From contig JBMORG010000027.1 of assembly GCA_049322355.1 (NCBI GenBank), forward strand, positions 62,001 to 126,000: 64,000 nucleotides of DNA, read 5' to 3'. The stretch's first letter is position 1. The number at the start of each line of letters is the position of its first letter. A program made the translations under genes and the position numbers. The DNA comes from 0-14-0-80-60-11 sp049322355 (GTDB taxonomy: Bacteria > Desulfobacterota > Desulfobaccia > Desulfobaccales > 0-14-0-80-60-11). The notes under the pieces were generated by a model. The model saw nothing but the letters and a program-made list of their open reading frames with translations. It had not been told where the DNA came from and ran no database searches. Shown piece by piece: positions 39,138 to 46,637 of this stretch.

Positions 39138-40136
39138 TTACAGCATCAACTCCCGAAGATACTTGGCCGCATCTTCCGGAGGCGTAGGATTGATGTAAAA
39201 GCCCGAACCCCACTCGAATCCGGCAATCAGGGTGAGCTTGGGCACGATCTCAAAATGCCAGTGATAATAGTTAAGTTGAGATTCCCGGATGGGCGCGGTG
39301 TGCAGGATGAAGTTGTACGGGACCTTGCCCAAAGCCTTCTCCAGACGCTTCAGGGTTTCCGAGAAGAGCTCGGCCAACAGCCTGAAAGACTCCTCCCTTA
39401 AATCCACGTAAGATGAAAAGTGTTGTTTGGGCAGGATCCAGATTTCAAAGGGAGAACGGGGCGCAAAGGGACAGACCGCCAGGAATTCCTGGTTCTGCAG
39501 GACCACCCGGCTCTGTTGCTGGAGTTCCTGGCGGATCATATCGCAAAAGACGCAACGCTCCTTGTAGTTATAATAAAATTTGCCGCCGCTTAATTCTTCC
39601 TGGACCAGCTCCGGCACGATGGGCAGCCCGATAAGCTGACTGTGGCTGTGCTCCAGAGACGCTCCCGCCGCCCGGCCCTGATTTTTAAAAATCAGGACGT
39701 AACGGAACCGGGGGTCTTCACTTAGGGTGACAATCCGGTCCCGGTAGGCCAAAAGCACCCGGTAGAACCCTTCCAGGGGAATGGTGGCCAGAGTGAGCAG
39801 GTGGTCCGGGCTTTCAATAATGACTTCATGCGCCCCCACCCCGTTCATCTTGTCGAACATGCCTTCGCCCTGGCGGTCCAGTTCCCCTTCCTTGGCCAGG
39901 GCCGGGAACTTGTTGTTCACTACCCGCAGTTGCCAGCCCGGGGTATTGGGTTCGGTTCCCGGGTCCCGATAGGCCAAAACTTCTGGAGGTGTGGTATGTT
40001 CGTTTCCCGGATCGAAGGGACAGAAACCGCCCTTGGTGACCTCCGGCTCCACCACAAAATCATGGGGGCGCTTGCCCCGTTCCGTAGATATGATTACCCA
40101 CCGGCCAATGATGGGGTCTTTGCGTAGCTCAGGCAT
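39138..40136 (-). CDS. galT: Galactose-1-phosphate uridylyltransferase
   Basis: 332 residues. The catalytic HxHxQ motif is H163, H165, Q167 (EHSHSQLIG). Seen also: KDPIIGRWVIISTERGKRP at the start, HEVIIESPDH, and the C-terminal SPFEIWILPKQHFSSYVDL and YNFILHTAP. In E. coli a zinc site uses CPFCPGNE; here it reads CPFDPGNE, so one Cys is Asp. A CxxC is present later (RCVFCDM), which may bind metal. The enzyme exchanges UMP between UDP-glucose and galactose-1-phosphate; a nucleotidyltransferase for another sugar phosphate is possible. It precedes glgA by 17 nt. Confidence 0.9.
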   Translation of the reverse strand: MPELRKDPIIGRWVIISTERGKRPHDFVVEPEVTKGGFCPFDPGNEHTTPPEVLAYRDPGTEPNTPGWQLRVVNNKFPALAKEGELDRQGEGMFDKMNGVGAHEVIIESPDHLLTLATIPLEGFYRVLLAYRDRIVTLSEDPRFRYVLIFKNQGRAAGASLEHSHSQLIGLPIVPELVQEELSGGKFYYNYKERCVFCDMIRQELQQQSRVVLQNQEFLAVCPFAPRSPFEIWILPKQHFSSYVDLREESFRLLAELFSETLKRLEKALGKVPYNFILHTAPIRESQLNYYHWHFEIVPKLTLIAGFEWGSGFYINPTPPEDAAKYLRELML

Positions 40137-40324
40137 CGGTCTCCATTTCTAACCCCGTCGCCACCCGGGCGCGGTGCTCGCTTGGTGCCGCCAGTGGATG
40201 ACGGATGTTCCTCAGTATACTGCCCTGGGGATATTTTGCAAGGGATTTGGCGGACATGGAATAACCCGAGCCGAACCCTGCCCCCCGTAAAAACTAGCCC
40301 TCCGGCCCGTTGACCGCGCGTCCG

Positions 40325-40537
40325 CTACTTCCGTAGCAGGTACATAATCAGAGTCAGAAGGATACTGATGAGGATGCAGGTCCCCAACGGGAAGTAAAAG
40401 CTGAAGTTCCCCCTTTTATAGGTTATATCCCCCGGCAGCCGCCCCAGCCAGGGGATCTTGGGAGCAAGCAGGAAGACTGCCCCCACGATCGCCAGAATCA
40501 CACCTACGACAATTAAAAACCGGCCAAGGTCAGACAT
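40325..40537 (-). CDS. DUF2905 small membrane protein
   Basis: 70 residues from the ATG at 40537 (MSDLGRFLIVVGVIL). Two transmembrane helices (about 5-24 and 49-67) flank the motif IPWLGRLPGDITYKRGNFSFYFPLGT, which is the DUF2905 signature. Function is unknown; the family is common in Gram-negative bacteria. The gap to galT is about 190 bases and shows only a few short repeats. Confidence 0.9.
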   Translation of the reverse strand: MSDLGRFLIVVGVILAIVGAVFLLAPKIPWLGRLPGDITYKRGNFSFYFPLGTCILISILLTLIMYLLRK

Positions 40538-40728
40538 TAGCTTTTCACTATCTTCTTTAAAGTTGGTATGGCATTCCAATGACAATATTGTGGTGAAGCT
40601 GTACCCTCACTGCCTCTTTAAAGTTATTATTAGGAGTCACAGGAAATTTTTCAAGTGGATTGAGGGTTCCGGAGGAATTATCCCATCCTATTGTCAGCCA
40701 GATTTAATTCAGGTTAAAATAAAAAATT

Positions 40729-41457
40729 ATGTTGATTATTCCGGCCATTGACTTGAAAGACGGCAAATGCGTGCGTTTACGCCAGGGGCGGGCCGAAGAT
40801 GTCACTGTCTTCAGCGATGACCCCGCAGCTACCGGCCTCGTGTGGCAGAAAGCGGGAGCCCAATTGCTCCACGTGGTGGACCTGGACGGGGCCTTTGGCT
40901 CCGAACCCAAAAATCTGAGGTCTGTTCAAGCCCTTCGCCAAGCTCTGTCCATCCCCATCCAGTTGGGGGGCGGCCTCCGCACTCTTAAAGCGGTTGATCA
41001 TTATATAAATCTTGGCATCGACCGCCTGATTCTGGGTACCGCGGCCCTGGAGGACCCGAAATTGGCGGCTCACGCCTGCGCCGACCACCCCGGCCGCATC
41101 GCCTTCGGGCTGGACGCCAGGGACGGCTTCCTGGCCGTGAAAGGCTGGACCGAAACCAGCCGGAAGACCGTTCTGGAAGTGGCCCGGGACCTGGCAAAAC
41201 TGAAACCTGCGGCCTTCATTTATACCGACATAGCCCGGGATGGGGTGAAAACGGGTGTTAATGTTGCAGCCACCAAGACCTTGGCCGAAGCCGTGGACGT
41301 CCCGGTCATCGCCTCCGGCGGGGTGAGTTCACTGGACGACATCCGGGCCTTGCTGCCCCTGGAACCACTGGGGGTAGTCGGGGTCATCACCGGCCGGGCC
41401 CTTTACGACGGCAGCCTGGACTTAAAGGAAGCTATCTGCCTGGCCCAAGGCAAATGA
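40729..41457 (+). CDS. hisA: ProFAR isomerase (1-(5-phosphoribosyl)-5-[(5-phosphoribosylamino)methylideneamino]imidazole-4-carboxamide isomerase)
   Basis: 242 residues, TIM barrel. Seen: the catalytic Asp in LLIIPAIDLKDGKCVRL-type start (MLIIPAIDLKDGKCVRL), HVVDLDGAF, IQLGGGLRT, the second catalytic Asp in FIYTDIARDGVKTG and VIASGGVSSLDDI with the phosphate site. It carries out the fourth step of histidine biosynthesis; other his genes are not in the window. It is followed by the radical SAM gene after a 72-base repeat-rich gap. Confidence 0.95.
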   Translation: MLIIPAIDLKDGKCVRLRQGRAEDVTVFSDDPAATGLVWQKAGAQLLHVVDLDGAFGSEPKNLRSVQALRQALSIPIQLGGGLRTLKAVDHYINLGIDRLILGTAALEDPKLAAHACADHPGRIAFGLDARDGFLAVKGWTETSRKTVLEVARDLAKLKPAAFIYTDIARDGVKTGVNVAATKTLAEAVDVPVIASGGVSSLDDIRALLPLEPLGVVGVITGRALYDGSLDLKEAICLAQGK

Positions 41458-41469
41458 GACAATAATTTG

Positions 41470-41528
41470 TGGTCAGTGGCTAGTCCTTTTTACTGCTAAT
41501 CGCTGACTGCAAACTGCTAATTGCTGAC
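41470..41528. repeat. Degenerate CTGCTAAT/GTCAGTGG tandem repeat before the radical SAM gene
   Basis: Units GTCAGTGGCTAGTC, ACTGCTAATCGCTGACTGC and ACTGCTAATTGCTGAC repeat loosely, ending at the ATG at 41530. Similar short repeats precede rng (44146-44182) and the kinase (45705-45745). Confidence 0.5.
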
Positions 41529-41529
41529 A

Positions 41530-44025
41530 ATGACCTTTTCCGACAATCACAACTTTCTCCCCCGCGTCCAGCGCCCCAGCCGTTACCTGGGGAAGGAGAT
41601 CAATGCCGTCTTCAAAGACCCCCGGGAGGTGAGCCTGAGGGTGGCTTTGCTCTTCCCTGATCTCTACGAAGTGGGCATGTCCCACCTGGGGCTGAGTCTG
41701 CTTTATGGCATCTTGAACCGGGAAGAACATATCTGGGCCGAACGGGCCTATGCCCCGGCTCCGGACCTGGAGGTTGACCTCAGGTCCCGGCGTCAGCCCC
41801 TCACCAGCCTGGAGTCCGGCACTCCCTTGAGCGCCTTTGACCTTTTGGGCGTCAGTCTCCAATACGAGTTGGGCTATACCAACCTGTTAAATATGCTGGA
41901 CCTGGGCGGCGTGCCCCTGTTGGCCGCAGACCGCGACGCCTCTCACCCCGCAGTAATCGGCGGCGGCCCCGCCGCCTTCAACCCTGAGCCGGTAGCGCCG
42001 TTCTTCGACGCTTTGGTGCTGGGCGATGGTGAAGAGGTAGTCCTGGAAGTGGCCGCGTTGGTGGCAGCCTGGAAGGCAAGCCGGGGCACCCGCCGGGAGT
42101 TGTGGCATGCTCTGGACACGCTCGATGGCGTCTATGTCCCGGCTTTTTTCCGGATGGATTTCGACGGCGCTGGCCTGCTTCGAGCCATTATCCCCCTGGG
42201 AAGCCGGAACCAAGTGGCCAAGCGGGTCCTTAACGATCTTAACTGTATAGCGATCCCGCCTGTGCCCCTGGTGCCCTCCTGCCAGATTATCCACGACCGC
42301 CTTAACGTGGAGATTTCCCGGGGTTGTACCCGGGGCTGTCGCTACTGCCAGGCCGGCATGATTTACCGGCCGGTGCGGGAGCGGAACCCTGCGGCAGTTC
42401 TCCCCTGGATTGAGCAAGCCCTGGCCTCCACGGGTTTTGAAGAGGTCTCATTATTGAGTCTCAGCATCGGCGACTACGGGCCCTTGGCAGGCCTACTTAA
42501 AGCGCTGATGGACCAATTGACCCCGGCCCGGGTGGCCGTGTCGCTGCCCTCCATGCGGGCCGACACCCTTACCCCGGACATGATGGCCCAGATCAAGCGG
42601 GTTCGGCGCACCGGCCTGACCCTGGCTCCGGAAGCGGGCAGCCAGCGGTTGCGCCAGGTGATCAACAAGAACCTCACCGAAGAGGCCATCATGGAATCGG
42701 CCCGCCGGGCCTTTGGCGCGGGCTGGCAGCTTCTCAAACTCTACTTTATGATCGGCCTGCCCCGGGAGACTCAAGAAGACCGGGAGGGCATCGCGGCTTT
42801 GGCCCGGCAGATTCTCGCGGCCGCGCCCAAAGGCGCCCGCCCCCGGCTCAACGTTAGCCTCTCCAGCTTCATCCCCAAACCCCACACCCCGTTCCAGTGG
42901 GAGCGCCAGGAAAATCTGGAGGAGTGCCGCGACCGCCTCCATGAAGTCAAGGACCGGCTGCGACAAAAAAATATCCAGAGCAAATGGAACTCTGTGGCCC
43001 AGACCTGGCTGGAAGGCGTCTTTTCCCGGGGCGACCGCCGCCTGGCGCAGGTACTGCTGGAGGCCCATCGCCTGGGCTGCCGCCTGGATGCCTGGAGCGA
43101 ACACCTGCGAATGGACCCGTGGCTGGAGGCCTTTCGCCAGGCCGGCGTGGCCCCGGACTTTTACCTGCGGGAACGTCACTCTGAAGAAGTGTTGCCCTGG
43201 GACCACCTGGATTGCGGGGTCAGCCGGGAGTTTCTCCTGGAAGAGCGGGCCCGGGCCCAGCAAGGCCTGGAGACCCCGGACTGCCGAAGGGCCGGCTGCC
43301 AGGACTGCGGGGTCTGCGACCACGACCGTATCGATCTTAAGCTCCAAGACCCGGTGGCCCTTCCTGCATTGCCGCCGAAGGCGGAGGTCCGGAGACCGCC
43401 GGTGCCCTGCCGCTACCGGCTGACCTATGCCAAGTTGGAAGAGGGCCGCTGGCTGGGCCACCTGGAGCTGGTGGGGGCCCTGTATCGCAGCCTGCGCCGC
43501 TCCGGCCTGCCCCTGTCCTTTTCCGCCGGCTTCCATCCCCTGCCCCGGGTCTCCTTCCACGGTGCTCTGCCTGTGGGGGTGGAGAGCCTGGCGGAGACCA
43601 TGGACTTGGAACTGAGGGAGCCTGTTCCCGTTGAAACGCTGGTGGCTGCCCTGAATCGGGTGCTGCCCCTTGGGGTGAAGGTCCTGGCAGCCCACCGCCT
43701 AAACCGCCGCCAGGAACCGCCGGGTGGCCGAGGCGCAATCTATGAGGTGGCCAGCCGGGCGCCGGTCTTTGAGGCCCAGACCGCGGCCCGCTTCCTGGCC
43801 AAGGCGGAATTCCCGGTGACCCGGCGCCGCCCCCAGGAGGAACAGCAACTGGATCTGCGGCGCCTGGTGGTCGATTTGACGGTCTTGGACCCTCTGCACC
43901 TGCACCTAAACCTGCGCCGCCAGGAAAAAGGCAATGTCAAGGTCACTGACGCTCTGGCCGCCATCTTCACCTTAAGCGACGACCAGACCCGGGATTTACG
44001 GATAGTAAAGATTAGAGGCATTTAA
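41530..44025 (+). CDS. B12-binding-like radical SAM protein fused to DUF2344 (TIGR03960/TIGR03936 type)
   Basis: 831 residues from the ATG at 41530 (an in-frame TTG at 41521 is inside the repeat). The N-terminal region (about 30-230) is a B12-binding-like domain, the radical SAM core is at about 255-460 with cluster ligands C266, C270 and C273 (SRGCTRGCRYCQ). From about 630 the DUF2344 domain follows (YRLTYAKLEEGRWLGHLE, SAGFHPLPRVSFHGALPVG). The family is usually located beside rng, as here (159 nt). Its substrate is unknown; a role in RNA or ribosome modification is a guess from context. Confidence 0.92.
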   Translation: MTFSDNHNFLPRVQRPSRYLGKEINAVFKDPREVSLRVALLFPDLYEVGMSHLGLSLLYGILNREEHIWAERAYAPAPDLEVDLRSRRQPLTSLESGTPLSAFDLLGVSLQYELGYTNLLNMLDLGGVPLLAADRDASHPAVIGGGPAAFNPEPVAPFFDALVLGDGEEVVLEVAALVAAWKASRGTRRELWHALDTLDGVYVPAFFRMDFDGAGLLRAIIPLGSRNQVAKRVLNDLNCIAIPPVPLVPSCQIIHDRLNVEISRGCTRGCRYCQAGMIYRPVRERNPAAVLPWIEQALASTGFEEVSLLSLSIGDYGPLAGLLKALMDQLTPARVAVSLPSMRADTLTPDMMAQIKRVRRTGLTLAPEAGSQRLRQVINKNLTEEAIMESARRAFGAGWQLLKLYFMIGLPRETQEDREGIAALARQILAAAPKGARPRLNVSLSSFIPKPHTPFQWERQENLEECRDRLHEVKDRLRQKNIQSKWNSVAQTWLEGVFSRGDRRLAQVLLEAHRLGCRLDAWSEHLRMDPWLEAFRQAGVAPDFYLRERHSEEVLPWDHLDCGVSREFLLEERARAQQGLETPDCRRAGCQDCGVCDHDRIDLKLQDPVALPALPPKAEVRRPPVPCRYRLTYAKLEEGRWLGHLELVGALYRSLRRSGLPLSFSAGFHPLPRVSFHGALPVGVESLAETMDLELREPVPVETLVAALNRVLPLGVKVLAAHRLNRRQEPPGGRGAIYEVASRAPVFEAQTAARFLAKAEFPVTRRRPQEEQQLDLRRLVVDLTVLDPLHLHLNLRRQEKGNVKVTDALAAIFTLSDDQTRDLRIVKIRGI

Positions 44026-44042
44026 GGCGGGGATTTTCTTGG

Positions 44043-44083
44043 TAGCCGCAGGCCTTAGCCTGCGCTTAAACTAAAGCTTGCGG
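44043..44083. repeat. REP-like double hairpin, copy 2
   Basis: CGCAGGC-CTTA-GCCTGCG is followed by CTTAAACTAAAGCTTGCGGC, a diverged second hairpin. See the copy at 6982-7016. Confidence 0.6.
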
Positions 44084-44145
44084 CTGCATGCCCCTCAGTA
44101 ATTGTAGGCGGCACTGCCCGCCACTAATGAGAACCGATTTAATTG

Positions 44146-44182
44146 TAGTGAGCATTTGCGGCTCACTGCTCACTGCTAACAG
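44146..44182. repeat. Degenerate GCTCACTGCT tandem repeat before rng
   Basis: Units GTGAGCATTTGCG, GCTCACTGCT and CACTGCTAACA, directly upstream of the ATG of rng. Same general type as the repeats at 41470 and 45705. Confidence 0.45.
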
Positions 44183-44184
44183 AT

Positions 44185-45693
44185 ATGGCCAATTTGCTCC
44201 TCATCAGCGTCACCGAATGCGACACTAGGGTGGCTTTCGTCGAAGACGGCCGCCTGGCCGAATTCTATGTGGAGGGCCGGACCCAATACGGCCCCGTGGG
44301 CAACATCTACAAGGGCCGGGTAGTCCGGCTCCTGCCCGGCATGTCTGCGGCCTTCGTGGATGTGGGGGTGGATCGGCCCGCCTATCTCTTTGCCGAAGAT
44401 GTCACCACCCAGGAAGATGAATTTTTCCAGCTTTGGCTCAAGGAAGAGGTAAACGAGACCCCATCCGGACGCCGGCTTCCGGCCCCCAGCATCAGCGACC
44501 TGCTCCACGAGGGCCAGGACCTGCTGGTTCAGGTTTTGCGGGGCCCCGCAGCCAACAAAGGGGCCCGCCTGACCACCCACATCAGCCTGGCCGGCCATTA
44601 CCTGGTCTATATGCCTACTTTGGTGCAACTGGGGATTTCCCGCCGCATCACCGACGAAGCCGAGCGCCAGAGAATTAAAGCTATCCTGGAAGAATTAAAA
44701 CCCCCCGAAGGGGGCCTCATCGCCCGCACCGCCAGCCGGGGACAAACCCTGGAAAAAATGGCCCGGGAACGGGACGTGCTCCTGGGGGTGTGGCAGCGCA
44801 TCCAACGGAAACGAGGCCCGGCTCCTTCTCCTTCCCTGCTCCACCAGGAACTGGAAGCCGGGCGCCGGGTGGTGCGGGAGCTCTATTCCCCGGAGGTCGA
44901 CCGCATTCTGGTGGACGATCCCAACGCGTTCGAGAGCATTGCCGATTACCTGGAATCCCTCAACCCCTGGGATAAATACCGGGTGGAACTATATGAGGGT
45001 CCCGAGCCTATCTTCAGCCATTTTGGCCTGGACCTGGACTGGCACAAGCTCCTGGCGCCCAAGGTCTGGCTCAAGAGCGGCGGTTATTTGCTCATCGAGG
45101 CCACCGAAGCCCTCACCGCCATCGACGTCAATACCGGTAAATTCGTGGGCCGCAATCACCTGGAGGAGACCATCCTCAAAACCAACCTGGAAGCCGCCAA
45201 GGAGATCGCCCGGCAGCTCCGCCTTCGCAACATCGGCGGCCTCATCGTCATTGACTTCATCGACCAGGAAAAGGCGGCCAACCGGGAGCTGGTCTATCAG
45301 ACCTTTTTGCAGGCCCTTTCCCGGGACCGGGCCAAAACCACAGTGCTGCCCATCTCCTCCCTGGGACTGGTGGAAATGACCCGGCAGCGTCTTCGGGACA
45401 GCCTGGCTCAGACCATCATGGAAATCTGTGACGCCTGCAACGGCAGGGGCCAGGTGTTGACCCCCCGGACCTTGGTCTGCGACATCGTGCGCCAGCTGGC
45501 CGCCGAAGCCCGGGAGTTTCCCGGCTGCCACCTCCTTATCAAAGCCCACCCCCAGGTCACCCAAATTTTGCAGGAAGATTCCGGCCCCTTCCTGGACCGC
45601 CTCACCAAAGAACACCAGGTGCAGGTGGACTTGAGCCCCCAGCCCCAATTCGCCCGGGACCATTTTGTCATCAGTCACGAATTGCCGGGGTAG
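44185..45693 (+). CDS. rng: Ribonuclease G (Rne/Rng family)
   Basis: 502 residues, RNase G length. The S1 domain (about 35-125, with GNIYKGRVVRLLPGMSAAFVD) precedes the catalytic DNase I-like domain; catalytic Asp residues are in ALTAIDVNTGKFVG and IVIDFIDQEKAANRELV. The zinc-link CxxC is CDACNGRG near 420. It processes rRNA and degrades mRNA. It lies 159 nt downstream of the radical SAM/DUF2344 gene, a conserved pairing. rplU, often downstream elsewhere, is replaced by a histidine kinase gene. Confidence 0.96.
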   Translation: MANLLLISVTECDTRVAFVEDGRLAEFYVEGRTQYGPVGNIYKGRVVRLLPGMSAAFVDVGVDRPAYLFAEDVTTQEDEFFQLWLKEEVNETPSGRRLPAPSISDLLHEGQDLLVQVLRGPAANKGARLTTHISLAGHYLVYMPTLVQLGISRRITDEAERQRIKAILEELKPPEGGLIARTASRGQTLEKMARERDVLLGVWQRIQRKRGPAPSPSLLHQELEAGRRVVRELYSPEVDRILVDDPNAFESIADYLESLNPWDKYRVELYEGPEPIFSHFGLDLDWHKLLAPKVWLKSGGYLLIEATEALTAIDVNTGKFVGRNHLEETILKTNLEAAKEIARQLRLRNIGGLIVIDFIDQEKAANRELVYQTFLQALSRDRAKTTVLPISSLGLVEMTRQRLRDSLAQTIMEICDACNGRGQVLTPRTLVCDIVRQLAAEAREFPGCHLLIKAHPQVTQILQEDSGPFLDRLTKEHQVQVDLSPQPQFARDHFVISHELPG

Positions 45694-45704
45694 GGTCAGG
45701 GGGC

Positions 45705-45745
45705 AGGCAGTTATCAGTTGCCAGGCGTAAGTGGTCAGTGTTAGA
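45705..45745. repeat. Degenerate GTCAGTG/CAGTTGCC tandem repeat before the kinase gene
   Basis: GGCAGTTATCAGTTGCC and GTAAGTGGTCAGTGTTAG, loose 7-8 base units in the gap between rng and the kinase. Confidence 0.4.
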
Positions 45746-45808
45746 TAGTATGTGCAAGTATCTTTATTACCGCTGTTTGCAGTTAAGCCTGCACCTAAGG
45801 AGACCTCC

Positions 45809-46627
45809 TTGAAGGATGCCAAGGAACAAATTGCCACGTCGATCTTGAGGGCAAGAACTGACTTAGAGCAGGCGCTCTCGGACTTGGAAAAGGTCTCCTT
45901 GGTTGAACCAGAAGCAGTTGCTTTTGTGGCGCACGCCCTCAATAATTACCTGACCGTTGCGGAAGCAACCATCGAAATTCTCATCTTGTCTTTGGCAGAC
46001 CATCCCGACCCCGACATCGCCCTTTGGCTTCGCAACTTGAAGCATGCCACCGGCTTGATGACTCGAACTGTGAGTCAGTTGATGAACTCCGCGGTCACTA
46101 CTGAAATAAAGCTACGATTTGAAAAAGTTGATGTGTCCCTTGGGCTTCAAAGGCTCTATGACTATTACCAATCCAAGGCTGACCAGAAACAAATCCGAAT
46201 TATTTGTGGCCCCTTCGTTGACCTGCCCCCAGTTTGGACGGATCGGGTTGCCGCGGGCGCGGTTATGGACAACCTGTTTTCCAACGCGATTAAGTATTCA
46301 CCAGTCGGCAAAAATATTACTATAGAAGCACACAGAGAACAGGACAGCGTCGTCTGCAGCGTATGTGACGAAGGACCGGGCCTCAGCCAGGAGGAACAGA
46401 CTCAACTGTTCCAGTCCGGAATTCGGCTCAGCCCCAAGCCCACCGGAGGGGAACCCTCGGCAGGCTATGGCCTGGCAGTGGCCAAAACCTTAGTGGAGCA
46501 ACTGGGTGGCCAAATCTGGTGCGAGAGCACACCTGGGCAGGGCTGCTGTTTTTTCGTGCGCTTCCCGGTTTACCAGGAAAAGATTCATGGTCCGGAACAG
46601 AACTTGAACGATCCTCATGACAGCTGA
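45809..46627 (+). CDS. Small soluble histidine kinase without a recognisable sensor domain
   Basis: 272 residues from a TTG at 45809, backed by AAGGAG six bases upstream; a GTG at 45752 would add 19 residues without a ribosome site. A DHp-like region carries H42 in AFVAHALNNYLTVAEA (H-box with N instead of the usual E/N-P). The HATPase domain (about 135-255) has MDNLFSNAIKYSPVG (N box), CDEGPGLSQEEQ (G1) and GYGLAVAKTLVEQLGG (G2). No PAS, GAF or membrane segment precedes the H-box. It ends 11 nt before selB, so they probably share a transcript. The partner regulator is unknown. Confidence 0.88.
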   Translation: MKDAKEQIATSILRARTDLEQALSDLEKVSLVEPEAVAFVAHALNNYLTVAEATIEILILSLADHPDPDIALWLRNLKHATGLMTRTVSQLMNSAVTTEIKLRFEKVDVSLGLQRLYDYYQSKADQKQIRIICGPFVDLPPVWTDRVAAGAVMDNLFSNAIKYSPVGKNITIEAHREQDSVVCSVCDEGPGLSQEEQTQLFQSGIRLSPKPTGGEPSAGYGLAVAKTLVEQLGGQIWCESTPGQGCCFFVRFPVYQEKIHGPEQNLNDPHDS

Positions 46628-46637
46628 TGACTAAACC

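Noticed and set aside
42493..43695. 400-residue minus-strand frame opposite the radical SAM gene
   Set aside because: Gln/His/Gly-rich antisense translation without domain similarity.
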